Shown piece by piece: positions 6,677 to 14,044 of a stretch of 16,400 nt of DNA. The DNA lies in NCBI GenBank assembly GCA_030040725.1, contig JASHTD010000237.1, positions 1 through 16,400 on the forward strand. The letters are read 5' to 3'. The translations under genes and the position numbers were made by a program. Numbering within the stretch: position 1 is the stretch's first letter; the number at the start of each line of letters is the position of its first letter. This DNA comes from Candidatus Sulfotelmatobacter sp. (lineage in GTDB: Bacteria; Acidobacteriota; Terriglobia; Terriglobales; Acidobacteriaceae). The notes beneath the pieces are model-generated. The model saw only the letters and a list, made by a program, of their open reading frames with translations, was not told where the DNA came from and did no database searches.

Positions 6677-8190
6677 CTGCCGGGGTGCGCCAAAGTCTTA
6701 ACGGCTATGTCGGATCGGTTGCGCAATTTCTTGACGGTTTCATGAATGGCCGTGGCGGAGGTCGCGTCGCTTTTTTCGGCGGCCTTGGCTACGCTTCCTG
6801 CTTCCTCGGTCGTACTGCTGACAATATCGAGCAGAACGACGAGCGCGTCGGCATGAAGCTTCCACAACGATGACATGCTCTGGCTGCGCTTGATTTCTTC
6901 CAACTCAGTGTTGATGCGGGCGATACAGGAAACGGAGCGAATGAGCGTACGCGCGACATCGGCGCGCAAGCTTTTTTCCTCGAGGAAGGTCGCGCTATAG
7001 GCGTCCGCTTCCGCCGGGCTCAACATTAAATTGAAGAAGCGCATGGGTACGATTTGCCGGTATTTGGGATCGGCCACGCGAACAAAAACACGAATCGATT
7101 CCTCGACGCGCCGGAGTTTGCCCTCTTCCGCAGAGATCTGTTGTGCGGTGATAACCGGTGGCTGAAACGCCTGCGCCGCAACTGGTGCTTTTGCAGCGGC
7201 CACACGCGCCGGTTTTGCGGCCGCCGTCGACCGGTTCGAAGATGGAATCGCGCTGCCCGCCGCCGGCGCCAGCAGCGACTTGCGGATCGGCGGACGCCGG
7301 TCCAATTCTTTCTTCAGCCGGGAAACCCGGCGGAACTTTTCGAGTGCATTACCGTAGTCGGCTTTCAGCATCTCGTTCTGCTCGATTGCAGCAACATGCT
7401 CGACCGTGACCTCTACGCCATCTACCGTGCTCAGAATGCTGCCACCCATCTCTTCCAGAGCCTGTGCGAATTGTTTGATCTCTCCCAAGGCCTTGGTAAA
7501 GAGCAGGTCGAAGCGCTCGCCGAAGGCAGCGTTGTGGGCCGCGACCGTAGCCAGTACACCCGGGTGGTAGAAGGAAGAGTCCAGCCAGCGCTTGATCTCA
7601 CGAACTCTCGAAACAATTCCGGAATCCATCAGCGCATTGAAGTCGCGGTAGCGGGCGATTTCTTCACGCAGGGGATCGAAATTGCGCAGCAATTGCACGT
7701 GCTCCTCCGGAAGCTGCGGAACGTCGGTATCGGCCAGAATTTCAATCAAAGCGATTTCGAAAGGTGAAAGCGGAAGAGCGCCATCCAGGCCATAACCATG
7801 CTGCTCCCACTGGCCGGAGACCCGCGGGTGGCGATAGAGAAAAGTGGCTATGAGGTCGGTTTTATCGCGGTTGATATCGCTGGGCTCACGGCGGCGGACA
7901 AAATAACGCAGCAAGGCTTCGGCCACTTCCGAATCGGTCTCGGGCGTAAGCGCCTGCCGCAGCATTGCCGGAGTGATCGCCATATCCAGCACATGCAGCC
8001 ATCGATACATGCGGGAAAGAGTTTCGGGAAGACCTTCATCCGATTGGCGAAGCGATGCCTCATCCAGTCCGCTCGGAATGGGCACATCGCCGCCGAGCGA
8101 GTCGCGCATCAGCTTCTGGTAAAAACCCTGGACGGTCGCCAGGATCGACAGCTCAAATTTAAGGTCCTCGGCCAAAAAATCGCTCCGCAA
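6673..8190 (-). CDS. Conserved-looking hypothetical protein, soluble and mostly helical
   Basis: I do not recognise this 505-residue protein. It has no signal peptide and no membrane segment. Residues 1-290 look largely alpha-helical, with many aromatic and acidic surface motifs such as RMYRWLHVLDMAI and DSSFYHPGVLATVAAHNAAFGERFD (given here only as landmarks). Residues 293-347 form an Ala/Pro/Lys-rich linker. Residues 350-505 are a second helical domain, with RRVEESIRVFVRVADPKYR and a Ser/Ala-rich C-terminus. Its third-position GC use is like that of its neighbours, and antisense frames are fragmented, so it is a real gene. The start is TTG at 8188-8190, with GGGAG 9 nt upstream; the frame is closed by TGA not far upstream. 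It reads convergently into the PIN toxin. Cytoplasmic location is inferred. No function is proposed. Confidence 0.85.
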   Translation of the reverse strand: MRSDFLAEDLKFELSILATVQGFYQKLMRDSLGGDVPIPSGLDEASLRQSDEGLPETLSRMYRWLHVLDMAITPAMLRQALTPETDSEVAEALLRYFVRRREPSDINRDKTDLIATFLYRHPRVSGQWEQHGYGLDGALPLSPFEIALIEILADTDVPQLPEEHVQLLRNFDPLREEIARYRDFNALMDSGIVSRVREIKRWLDSSFYHPGVLATVAAHNAAFGERFDLLFTKALGEIKQFAQALEEMGGSILSTVDGVEVTVEHVAAIEQNEMLKADYGNALEKFRRVSRLKKELDRRPPIRKSLLAPAAGSAIPSSNRSTAAAKPARVAAAKAPVAAQAFQPPVITAQQISAEEGKLRRVEESIRVFVRVADPKYRQIVPMRFFNLMLSPAEADAYSATFLEEKSLRADVARTLIRSVSCIARINTELEEIKRSQSMSSLWKLHADALVVLLDIVSSTTEEAGSVAKAAEKSDATSATAIHETVKKLRNRSDIAVKTLAHPGS

Positions 8191-8245
8191 AGCGAGATTC
8201 TCCCGTTGGATGAGAGAATTCTTACCGCTGTTTCAGTAAAGACGA

Positions 8246-8288
8246 AAGTTACCAGTGCCGCAAGTTACCACCGGAACGGTCCTGTCAA
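8246..8288 (-). promoter_or_regulatory. Candidate promoter region with 9-bp direct repeats upstream of the 505-residue gene
   Basis: Read on the minus strand, TGGTAACTT occurs twice with a 16-bp period (plus strand 8246-8254 and 8262-8270). A consensus -35 hexamer TTGACA lies upstream (plus strand 8283-8288), but no good -10 box is found at 16-18 bp. The repeats could bind a regulator. GGTAACTT followed 17 nt later by CGTCTT also loosely resembles an ECF-sigma promoter. Both readings are weak. Confidence 0.3.
8254..8264 (-). repeat. Shared 11-bp upstream motif CTTGCGGCACT, copy 1
   Basis: On the minus strand CTTGCGGCACT lies 63-74 nt upstream of the TTG start of the 505-residue gene, between its two direct repeats. 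An identical copy lies upstream of the lipoprotein gene. It is possibly a binding site for a common regulator. Confidence 0.4.
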
Positions 8289-8432
8289 CTGGACTTCGGC
8301 ATTCCCCAGAAGTGCATGGACTTCTGCGTCACGGGGTTTCTAGATTTCGTACGTCCAGCTGGACGCCTTGTTCGGGGCGCTGGTAAGCCCCTCTCAGGTG
8401 TGGGGCGCTGTGCGGATCAACGACCTTGGACC

Positions 8433-8954
8433 TCAGGTGCCTGAAGATCCCGACGAAGTCGTCGTTGTCGAAGAGGACTGGATCATCGTGAAAGTGCCGT
8501 TGCTATTGTTGCATACTCCTGTGCCTTTAAGAGTCCAGTTGCCGGTGATCGAGCCTTCGCTTAGCGGCGGTTGGCCGTCTACTTCGGTGCCGGTCACGTT
8601 GCCGGTCAAGGTGAGTGTATTGCCTGAGGCCTGCACGATGTACTTGAAGGGGCCGGAGACCTGACCCGTGCTCGGGTTGACGGCACTTAAGACGAGTGAT
8701 CCAGATTCTTGCCCACCATCGACCGGGAAACAACTCGAAGTGGTGAGGAATTGAAAGTAGTTGATAACCAGGGAACCGTTTGCATTCAGGGTAAATTCCG
8801 TGGTGAAACTAAAGCCAGACGCCTCGCCTGCGCCGCCTTGAATTTCGGCGCTCCAGATTCCGGCAGCCGCGGATTGAGCTTGCTGGGTGGGGGTCGGGTT
8901 GCTGCAGGCGGTAAAGGAAAACGCCAGGAGCAGCAAGAGTGCAACTTGCTTCAT
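8433..8954 (-). CDS. Putative secreted lipoprotein, small beta-rich domain
   Basis: This 173-residue protein begins with a short signal peptide (MKQVALLLLLAFSFTAC) ending in a lipobox-like FTAC, with Cys17 as the lipid-anchor site. Phe at -3 is slightly unusual. A Gln/Ala/Pro-rich linker follows, then a mature domain with alternating hydrophobic strands rich in Gly, Thr and Asn (for example FTLNANGSLVINYFQF and NTLTLTGNVTGTEV), suggesting a beta-sandwich or barrel. Cys75 and Cys148 could form a disulfide. The tail is a Ser/Thr/Gly-rich low-complexity stretch. AGGGA lies 9 nt before the ATG. I do not recognise a specific family; it should be anchored in the periplasm or outer membrane. Function unknown. 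Confidence 0.82.
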   Translation of the reverse strand: MKQVALLLLLAFSFTACSNPTPTQQAQSAAAGIWSAEIQGGAGEASGFSFTTEFTLNANGSLVINYFQFLTTSSCFPVDGGQESGSLVLSAVNPSTGQVSGPFKYIVQASGNTLTLTGNVTGTEVDGQPPLSEGSITGNWTLKGTGVCNNSNGTFTMIQSSSTTTTSSGSSGT

Positions 8955-8994
8955 GAATTTTTTTCCCTGAGCTTCTCGCTCCGATGCAATGGTT

Positions 8995-9005
8995 AGTGCC
9001 GCAAG
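8995..9005 (-). repeat. Shared 11-bp upstream motif CTTGCGGCACT, copy 2
   Basis: This is identical to the copy at 8254-8264 and in the same orientation relative to its gene. Here it lies about 41-51 nt upstream of the lipoprotein ATG, and inside the transcript predicted from the candidate promoter at 9018-9047. Confidence 0.4.
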
Positions 9006-9017
9006 ATGTCTGCAGCA

Positions 9018-9047
9018 AGACTACCGAGATTTTGCCTCTGGGGTCAA
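9018..9047 (-). promoter_or_regulatory. Candidate sigma-70-type promoter for the lipoprotein gene
   Basis: On the minus strand TTGACC (plus strand 9042-9047, five of six to consensus) is followed after 18 bp by TAGTCT (9018-9023, three of six). It would give a leader of roughly 55-60 nt. The -10 match is poor, so this is only a candidate. Confidence 0.25.
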
Positions 9048-9283
9048 TCGAAGCCTGGCGGCCCGGAGGAAGCGGAGAGAGTTTCAGGATTTGCCGCCAA
9101 TCAAGCGCATTTTTTTTCACATTCAGGACGGCGGTTCGTTCGTGCGAGCCACGCCCCTGACAAAATCATTGCTTTCATTCTCTTACGGCGGTTCCATTGT
9201 CGTGCTACGGCCTGTCAATTGCACGTATCTTCTGGTTAATTTGTGGGCAGTCTGAAACGCTTTCTCAATGCCGACCGGAAGTG

Positions 9284-9300
9284 ATACCCTGTCGGGTAAC
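9284..9300. promoter_or_regulatory. Inverted repeat TACCC-TGTC-GGGTA upstream of sat-cysC, possible operator
   Basis: A perfect 5-bp inverted repeat with a 4-bp centre lies at 9285-9298, about 145 bp before the chosen sat-cysC start. It is the only clear palindrome in the upstream region and has a size suited to a dimeric repressor. Rrf2-family regulators control cysteine and Fe-S genes in several phyla and bind GC/AT-mixed palindromes of similar size. Which regulator binds here, if any, is unknown. Confidence 0.35.
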
Positions 9301-9427
9301 GTTGTTAGGGTCTTTTCCTCTCCCTACAAAAATCTGCAAGTGATTGCCGCCGAGCCGCAGCAAAAGTTCAGGACCGCAATCTAGCTAATTATGATTAACC
9401 TACTAGACATGACGAATGCAATCGTTC

Positions 9428-9444
9428 AGGAGGGTTCGCACTTG
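9428..9444 (+). promoter_or_regulatory. Strong Shine-Dalgarno AGGAGG that sets a TTG start for sat-cysC
   Basis: AGGAGG (9428-9433) is followed after 8 nt by an in-frame TTG (9442-9444). The in-frame ATGs at 9391 and 9409 have no ribosome-binding site. The conserved protein sequence (SHLIPPHGGELV) begins only five residues after the TTG, which supports it as the real start. Confidence 0.65.
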
Positions 9445-11190
9445 ACCGCTTCGACCAGCCATCTCATCCCGCCGCACGGCGGCGAATTAGTCCAACTCAT
9501 CGCGCAACCGGAAAGGATTGCCGAGCTCAAAGCTCATTCCAGGGAATGGCCCTCGTGGGATCTGACCCCTCGACAACTCTGCGACCTGGAGCTGCTTCTC
9601 ACCGGCGGTTTTTCTCCGCTGCGCGGATTTATGACCCGCGCCGATTATGAAGGCGTTTGCCACAAGATGCGGTTGGCCAATGGAACTCTCTGGCCCATAC
9701 CGATCACATTGGACGTGAGCGAGGAATTTGCCAAGAAACTGACGCCCGGCTCGAGCAAGGTTGCGTTGCGCGATCCCGAGGGGGTCATGCTCGCCGTGCT
9801 CAACGTAGAAGAAGTTTGGCAGCCGGATCGCAAAGGCGAAGCGAAGGCGGTCTTCAACAGCACCAGCAGCGCGCATCCGGGAGCGGACTATGCCATCAAC
9901 AAGGCGAACCCCTGGTATGTTGGCGGAAAGCTTGAGGGCTGCCAGATTCCGTCGCACTACGATTTTCGCAGCCTGCGGCTCACTCCGGCCGAACTGCGCG
10001 CGGAGTTTGCCCGTGTGGGATGGCGCCGCGTCGTCGCCTTCCAGACGCGAAATCCTATGCACCGCGCCCACGTCGAACTTACCTTCCGTGCGGCCAAGCA
10101 AGTTGAAGCCAACCTGCTAATTAATCCCAGCGTAGGCATGACCAAGCCCGGCGACGTGGATTACTACACGCGGGTGCGCTGCTATCAGTTGCTGCTGCCG
10201 AAATTCCCGCAATCGACAGCCAAACTTTCTTTGCTTCCGCTCGCCATGCGCATGGGCGGCCCCCGCGAGGCAATTTGGCATGCGTTGATTAGAAAGAACC
10301 ACGGCTGCACCCATTTCATCGTGGGCCGCGATCACGCCGGCCCTGGATCTGATCCAGAGACAAAGAAGCCTTTCTATGGGCCATATGAGGCGCAGGAGCT
10401 TTTCAAAAAGCACGAGGCCGATATCGGCGTGACCATGGTCAATTTCAACATGATGGTTTACCTCGAAGATCAGGACAGATACGTTCCCGATAACGAGGTT
10501 AAGCCCGGCGAGCGCGTGCTCAACATCTCCGGCACGGAACTCCGCCAACGGTTGAACGAAGGGCGCGATATCCCCGGATGGTTCACCTATCCTGAGGTCG
10601 TCACCGAATTGCGGCGCAGTTTCCCGCCGCGGCACAAGCAGGGTTTGACCGTTTTCTTCACGGGATTGTCTGGTTCAGGTAAGTCGACCATCGCGAATGT
10701 ACTGATGACGAAGTTCCTCGAAGCCGGCGGACGTCCGGTGACGATCCTCGACGGCGACCTGGTGCGCAAGCACCTGTCTTCCGAACTCGGATTCTCCAAA
10801 GAGCACCGCGACATCAACATCCGGCGCATCGGCTATGTCGCTTCGGAGATCACGAAGAACGGGGGCATCGCCATCTGTGCCCCGATCGCGCCCTACGACG
10901 CCACTCGCAAACATGTGCGCCAGATGATCGAGCCTTGCGGCGGATTTATTCTGGTTCACATCGCTACTTCCGTTGACGTCTGCGAACAGCGTGACCGCAA
11001 GGGTTTATACGCAAAGGCGCGCGCGGGAATCTTGAAAGAATTCACTGGTATTTCCGATCCGTATGAAGTTCCGGCCGATGCCGAGGTCACGATCAACACG
11101 GGCGACTTGTCACCCGAAGAGGCGGCGCAGGAAATCATTCTGCACCTGGAGAGGGAAGGTTTTATCGGACCGACGGCTCAGTCGGCCTAA
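9442..11190 (+). CDS. sat-cysC: Bifunctional sulfate adenylyltransferase / adenylylsulfate kinase
   Basis: This fused enzyme turns sulfate and ATP into APS (ATP sulfurylase part) and phosphorylates APS to PAPS (APS kinase part) in the cytoplasm. From the TTG start it has 582 residues. The PUA-like and catalytic ATP-sulfurylase domains run to about residue 395, with the nucleotide-binding motif QTRNPMHRAH (201-210) and GRDHAGPG (295-302). The kinase follows, with P-loop GLSGSGKST (408-416), DGDLVRKHLSSELGFS and a CAPIAPYDATR segment. That last segment has Ala where E. coli CysC has its phosphoserine (ISPHR), a variant I associate with Sat-CysC fusions. The ATG at 9391 would add 17 residues and is the alternative start. 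The TSUP transporter gene starts 27 nt after the stop, so they probably form an operon. Confidence 0.96.
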   Translation: MTASTSHLIPPHGGELVQLIAQPERIAELKAHSREWPSWDLTPRQLCDLELLLTGGFSPLRGFMTRADYEGVCHKMRLANGTLWPIPITLDVSEEFAKKLTPGSSKVALRDPEGVMLAVLNVEEVWQPDRKGEAKAVFNSTSSAHPGADYAINKANPWYVGGKLEGCQIPSHYDFRSLRLTPAELRAEFARVGWRRVVAFQTRNPMHRAHVELTFRAAKQVEANLLINPSVGMTKPGDVDYYTRVRCYQLLLPKFPQSTAKLSLLPLAMRMGGPREAIWHALIRKNHGCTHFIVGRDHAGPGSDPETKKPFYGPYEAQELFKKHEADIGVTMVNFNMMVYLEDQDRYVPDNEVKPGERVLNISGTELRQRLNEGRDIPGWFTYPEVVTELRRSFPPRHKQGLTVFFTGLSGSGKSTIANVLMTKFLEAGGRPVTILDGDLVRKHLSSELGFSKEHRDINIRRIGYVASEITKNGGIAICAPIAPYDATRKHVRQMIEPCGGFILVHIATSVDVCEQRDRKGLYAKARAGILKEFTGISDPYEVPADAEVTINTGDLSPEEAAQEIILHLEREGFIGPTAQSA

Positions 11191-11217
11191 GTCTCCGAGG
11201 GTCGGAAGCTCTACGGC

Positions 11218-11985
11218 ATGGATCTGCTGCTAAAAAGCCTGGTGGGTTTCGTAGTCGGGGCTCTCATCGGAATGACGGGAGTCGGAGGCGGTGTTCTGCT
11301 GCTTCCTATCCTCATTTTCGGCCTGGGCGTGCCTCCGATGCGCGCTGTCGGCTCCGATGCCATGTTCAATTTTTTTACGAAGATTGGCGCCAGCGCGGTG
11401 CACCTGAAAAAAGGAACAGTGCGCAAGAAGGTAGTTTTGGCGCTGGCCGCAGGCAGTGCTCCAGGATCGTTCATAGGCGTGAATTTTCTGGTTTATCTGC
11501 GAAACCACTACGGCAACGGCGTAAATCATTTCATTACCGTTGCGGTGGGAGTGCTGCTGGTCTGCATTCCAACGTTCTTGTTTTTTCAAAAGAAAATCGA
11601 AGATCGGGCTGCCACGAAACCGCCGACGATGAAATCCTTCGCATGGATGAGCCTGATCGGGCTAATCGCAGGATTCCTGGTCGGCATCACTTCGGTGGGA
11701 TCGGGGAGCATCGTGATGATGTTGCTGTTGCTCTTCTACAGCTTTCAGCCGAAAGTGATGGTTGGCACCGACATTGTTCATGCTCTGTTGCTCACCGGCG
11801 TTACGAGTTTCCTTCACTTCCGGTTGCACAACGTGGATCTGCACTTGGTGGGCGCTCTATTGATTGGCTCGGTTCCGGGAGGGCTGCTGGGTTCCTATTT
11901 GAGCACCCGCGTCCCGGTTCCGTGGCTCAGGCGAATTCTGTGTGCGGTGTTGCTGGCGACCGGTGCGCGCATGCTCATGGCCTGA
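11218..11985 (+). CDS. TSUP-family (TauE/SafE-like) membrane transporter, probable sulfur-anion transporter
   Basis: This 255-residue inner-membrane protein has about eight hydrophobic segments and a clear internal duplication. GMTGVGGGVLLLP followed by AVGSDAMF in the first half mirrors GITSVGSGSIVMM followed by MVGTDIVHA in the second half. That is the hallmark of the TSUP family (Pfam TauE). Members move sulfite, sulfate, thiosulfate, sulfoacetate or other organic anions. Position between sat-cysC and cysQ, with 27- and 33-nt gaps, suggests sulfate or sulfite as substrate, either as importer feeding Sat or as a sulfite safety valve. Direction cannot be read from the sequence. The ATG at 11218 has a GGAAG about 10 nt upstream. 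Confidence 0.92.
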   Translation: MDLLLKSLVGFVVGALIGMTGVGGGVLLLPILIFGLGVPPMRAVGSDAMFNFFTKIGASAVHLKKGTVRKKVVLALAAGSAPGSFIGVNFLVYLRNHYGNGVNHFITVAVGVLLVCIPTFLFFQKKIEDRAATKPPTMKSFAWMSLIGLIAGFLVGITSVGSGSIVMMLLLLFYSFQPKVMVGTDIVHALLLTGVTSFLHFRLHNVDLHLVGALLIGSVPGGLLGSYLSTRVPVPWLRRILCAVLLATGARMLMA

Positions 11986-12018
11986 GCGGGCGATCATGAG
12001 AACCTGAAGGCACAAAAT

Positions 12019-12828
12019 ATGCAATCTGACCGTTACGCTCAAATCCTTGAACGCATTCAAGCGGCTATCGAGGCCTCGCGCCCGGTATTCGCCCGCTTCA
12101 CGCCGGGAGCGATTGAAACCGAATATAAAGTCGGTCACGATCCCGTGACCGAAGCCGATCGTGCTCTCGATGCCGTTCTCCGAAAGGAATTGTTGCGCGA
12201 GGATGAAGGCTGGCTTTCGGAGGAAAGCGTCGATGATGCTGTTCGGCTTCAGCGCTCGCGAGTCTGGGTGGTCGATCCGCTTGATGGTACAAGGGAATTT
12301 GTCAAAGGCATTCCGGAATTCTGCGTTTCCATAGGCTACGTGGAAAATGGACGCCCCGTAGCCGGCGGAATCTACAACCCCGTGACCGATGAGACCTTGC
12401 TGGGATCGCTCGATTCTGGCGTGACCTATAACGGAAATGCGGCACAGCCAAGTCAGCGAAAAAGTTTGGACGGCGCGCTCGTGCTAGCCAGTCGCAGCGA
12501 AGTGAAGCGCGGCGAATGGAAGGTATTTGAGAATTCGTCGCTGACTATCCGCCCCATGGGATCGGTTGCCTATAAGCTCGCGCTGGTTTCGGCAGGATTG
12601 GCCGATGTCACCTTCACGCTGACGCCCAAGAACGAGTGGGATGTAGTCGCTGGAGCCGCGCTAGTCGAGAGCGCAGGAGGCTTCGTCAGTACTCTGGAGC
12701 GAACCAGCCTGACCGCCAACCGCCGGGATCCGCTTCTGTCGGGTCTGTTGGCCTGCGGACCGTTCCTGAAAAACGAACTGCTCGCTCTCGTCGAGCCTCA
12801 CATTCCTGTGGCAGAACAGAGTCGATAA
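12019..12828 (+). CDS. cysQ: 3'(2'),5'-bisphosphate nucleotidase, CysQ-like (inositol monophosphatase superfamily)
   Basis: This 269-residue enzyme probably hydrolyses PAP, the by-product of PAPS use, to AMP and phosphate, so that PAP does not accumulate. Metal-binding motifs of the superfamily are present: Glu68-Glu69 in LSEES, the signature D86-P-L-D89-G-T in WVVDPLDGTREFVKG, and Asp208 in NEWDVVAGAALVESAGG. VTEADRALD near residue 42 is also typical. The EFVKG after DGT is characteristic of CysQ-type rather than classical inositol phosphatases. The operon with sat-cysC strongly favours the PAP phosphatase role. Inositol or histidinol phosphatase would be the alternatives. The ATG has GAAGG about 9 nt upstream. 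Confidence 0.9.
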   Translation: MQSDRYAQILERIQAAIEASRPVFARFTPGAIETEYKVGHDPVTEADRALDAVLRKELLREDEGWLSEESVDDAVRLQRSRVWVVDPLDGTREFVKGIPEFCVSIGYVENGRPVAGGIYNPVTDETLLGSLDSGVTYNGNAAQPSQRKSLDGALVLASRSEVKRGEWKVFENSSLTIRPMGSVAYKLALVSAGLADVTFTLTPKNEWDVVAGAALVESAGGFVSTLERTSLTANRRDPLLSGLLACGPFLKNELLALVEPHIPVAEQSR

Positions 12829-12895
12829 CTGTTCCCGTATCGACGGACAGGCGCATGCTATTTTCAGCAGTGCGGCTTTCTTCTCATTTGAACTC

Positions 12896-13891
12896 ATGAC
12901 CAGCCTCTACATCACAGGCGGCCGACAGCGTGGCACCATTTTTCGGAAGCTGGAGGAGTGGCAATCTTACGAGCAAGCGCTGCTCATTGAGTTGGAGACT
13001 GCGACCAATCAGTCTTGTGCGCGCATCGAGTATGTATCGCCGGCAGAAGCTTGTGCGGATCAACTGCCGTCCATTCTTTTCAAGTCAGCATCCCTGCATA
13101 ATCGCAAGCTCTACGCCTGCACCTCTACCGAGATCTTGATTTACGAGGTTCCGGGGTTTCGGCTGTTGCACTACGTTTCCTTGCCCTGCTTTAACGATCT
13201 CCATCACGTTTGCCCAACCACGAGAGGAACACTGCTGGCCGCGGTGACAGGCCTCGATATGGTGGTCGAAATCACGTTGGAAGGGACGGTCGAGCGAGAG
13301 TGGAGCGTCCTGGGCGAAGATCCGTGGGTGCGGTTTTCACGGCGAGTCGACTACCGCAAGATCGCCTCCACCAAGCCGCACCAGTCGCACCCCAATCACG
13401 TTTTTGAGCTTGACGACGAGGTTTGGGTGACCCGCCTCCAGCAGCGTGATGCGATCTCTCTGACCAAACCTGGTCTGCGCATCGACATAGCGATCCAGCG
13501 GCCACATGATGGATACATTTTCGGAGACCGCATCTATTTCACGGCCGTCGATGGCCACGTGGTTATCGCCAATCGCAAAACCTTGCGGATCGAAGAAACA
13601 ATTGATCTCAACTCAATGAGCAATCAATCCGGTCAAGTCCTCGGCTGGTGCCGCGGCGTGCTGCCGCTCGATGAGCGCTGGCTCTGGGTTGGATTCACCA
13701 GGGTTCGGCCCACGAAGCTCGTCGAGAACGTGGCGTGGATCAAGAATGCCGGTAATCAACGCCACAAACCCTCCCACCTGGCTTTGTATGATCTTGCGCG
13801 CAGAAAGTGCGAACAGGAAATCGAACTTGAGCCGCACGGAATGGACGTTGTTTTCAGCGTGCTGCCTGCTTTGTCTGCTACCGGCGGATAG
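12896..13891 (+). CDS. Uncharacterised beta-propeller-like protein next to a polysaccharide flippase
   Basis: I do not recognise a named family. The 331-residue protein is rich in short beta-strands with repeated hydrophobic-X-hydrophobic patterns, and it has His-containing motifs at intervals that resemble blades of a six-bladed propeller: NDLHHV (His103, His104), HPNHVF (His165, His168), RPHDGYIFGDRIYF (His204) and EPHGMDVVFSV (His314). Such central histidines occur in SMP-30- or Vgb-like propellers. There is no signal peptide, so it is probably cytoplasmic. The ATG at 12896 lacks a clear Shine-Dalgarno sequence. It follows cysQ by 67 nt and precedes the flippase by 153 nt, so a role in surface-glycan synthesis or sulfation is possible but unproven. 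Confidence 0.82.
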   Translation: MTSLYITGGRQRGTIFRKLEEWQSYEQALLIELETATNQSCARIEYVSPAEACADQLPSILFKSASLHNRKLYACTSTEILIYEVPGFRLLHYVSLPCFNDLHHVCPTTRGTLLAAVTGLDMVVEITLEGTVEREWSVLGEDPWVRFSRRVDYRKIASTKPHQSHPNHVFELDDEVWVTRLQQRDAISLTKPGLRIDIAIQRPHDGYIFGDRIYFTAVDGHVVIANRKTLRIEETIDLNSMSNQSGQVLGWCRGVLPLDERWLWVGFTRVRPTKLVENVAWIKNAGNQRHKPSHLALYDLARRKCEQEIELEPHGMDVVFSVLPALSATGG

Positions 13892-14044
13892 TTTGAGTTA
13901 TCCGAAATCCCCGTTTGTCCCGATTTCACAAACCTTCCAGCCGAATTACAAGGTATACAGGCAGAGTCCGCCTCGCAATTTGTCGGCTATGATAAGAGCA
14001 TTTGCGAACCCTGCCCGTTAGTTCAGCGTAGCCGCCGCGAATCT

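Larger units (their letters stand above)
8191..8432. other. Intergenic region between the two minus-strand genes, with several palindromes
   Basis: This stretch contains no gene. It contains CAGAAGT/ACTTCTG (8307-8326, 6-nt loop), the perfect 14-bp palindrome CGTCCAGCTGGACG (8352-8365), and GGGGC/GCCCC (8374-8391). Any of these could end the lipoprotein transcript, but none has a U-tract on the minus strand. The half nearest 8190 must hold the promoter of the hypothetical gene. Confidence 0.5.
8955..9441. other. Divergent intergenic region between the lipoprotein gene and the sulfate operon
   Basis: About 490 bp without a convincing gene. It holds the lipoprotein promoter region (8955-9050), a T8 run near 9110, a 10-bp direct repeat ACGGCGGTTC (9128-9137 and 9185-9194), a TACCC/GGGTA palindrome (9285-9298) and the Shine-Dalgarno sequence of sat-cysC. 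Short open frames on the plus strand at 8989-9255 and 9006-9239 lack ribosome-binding sites and show no protein-like composition. Confidence 0.6.

Noticed and set aside
7054..7767. Plus-strand open frame of 237 codons opposite the 505-residue gene
   Set aside because: The minus-strand frame is longer, has a ribosome-binding site, and has better protein-like composition. The plus frame is Arg/Cys-rich in the manner of an antisense shadow.
8989..9255. Small plus-strand open frames upstream of sat-cysC
   Set aside because: They lack ribosome-binding sites, overlap each other in different frames, and have no protein-like pattern. Treated as intergenic.
13892..14044. Open stretch of 51 codons joining the frame of the propeller gene to the flippase, suggesting read-through or a premature stop
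   Set aside because: A run of this length without a stop has close to a one in ten chance at this composition, and the translated stretch matches neither neighbour. There is no start codon in it.
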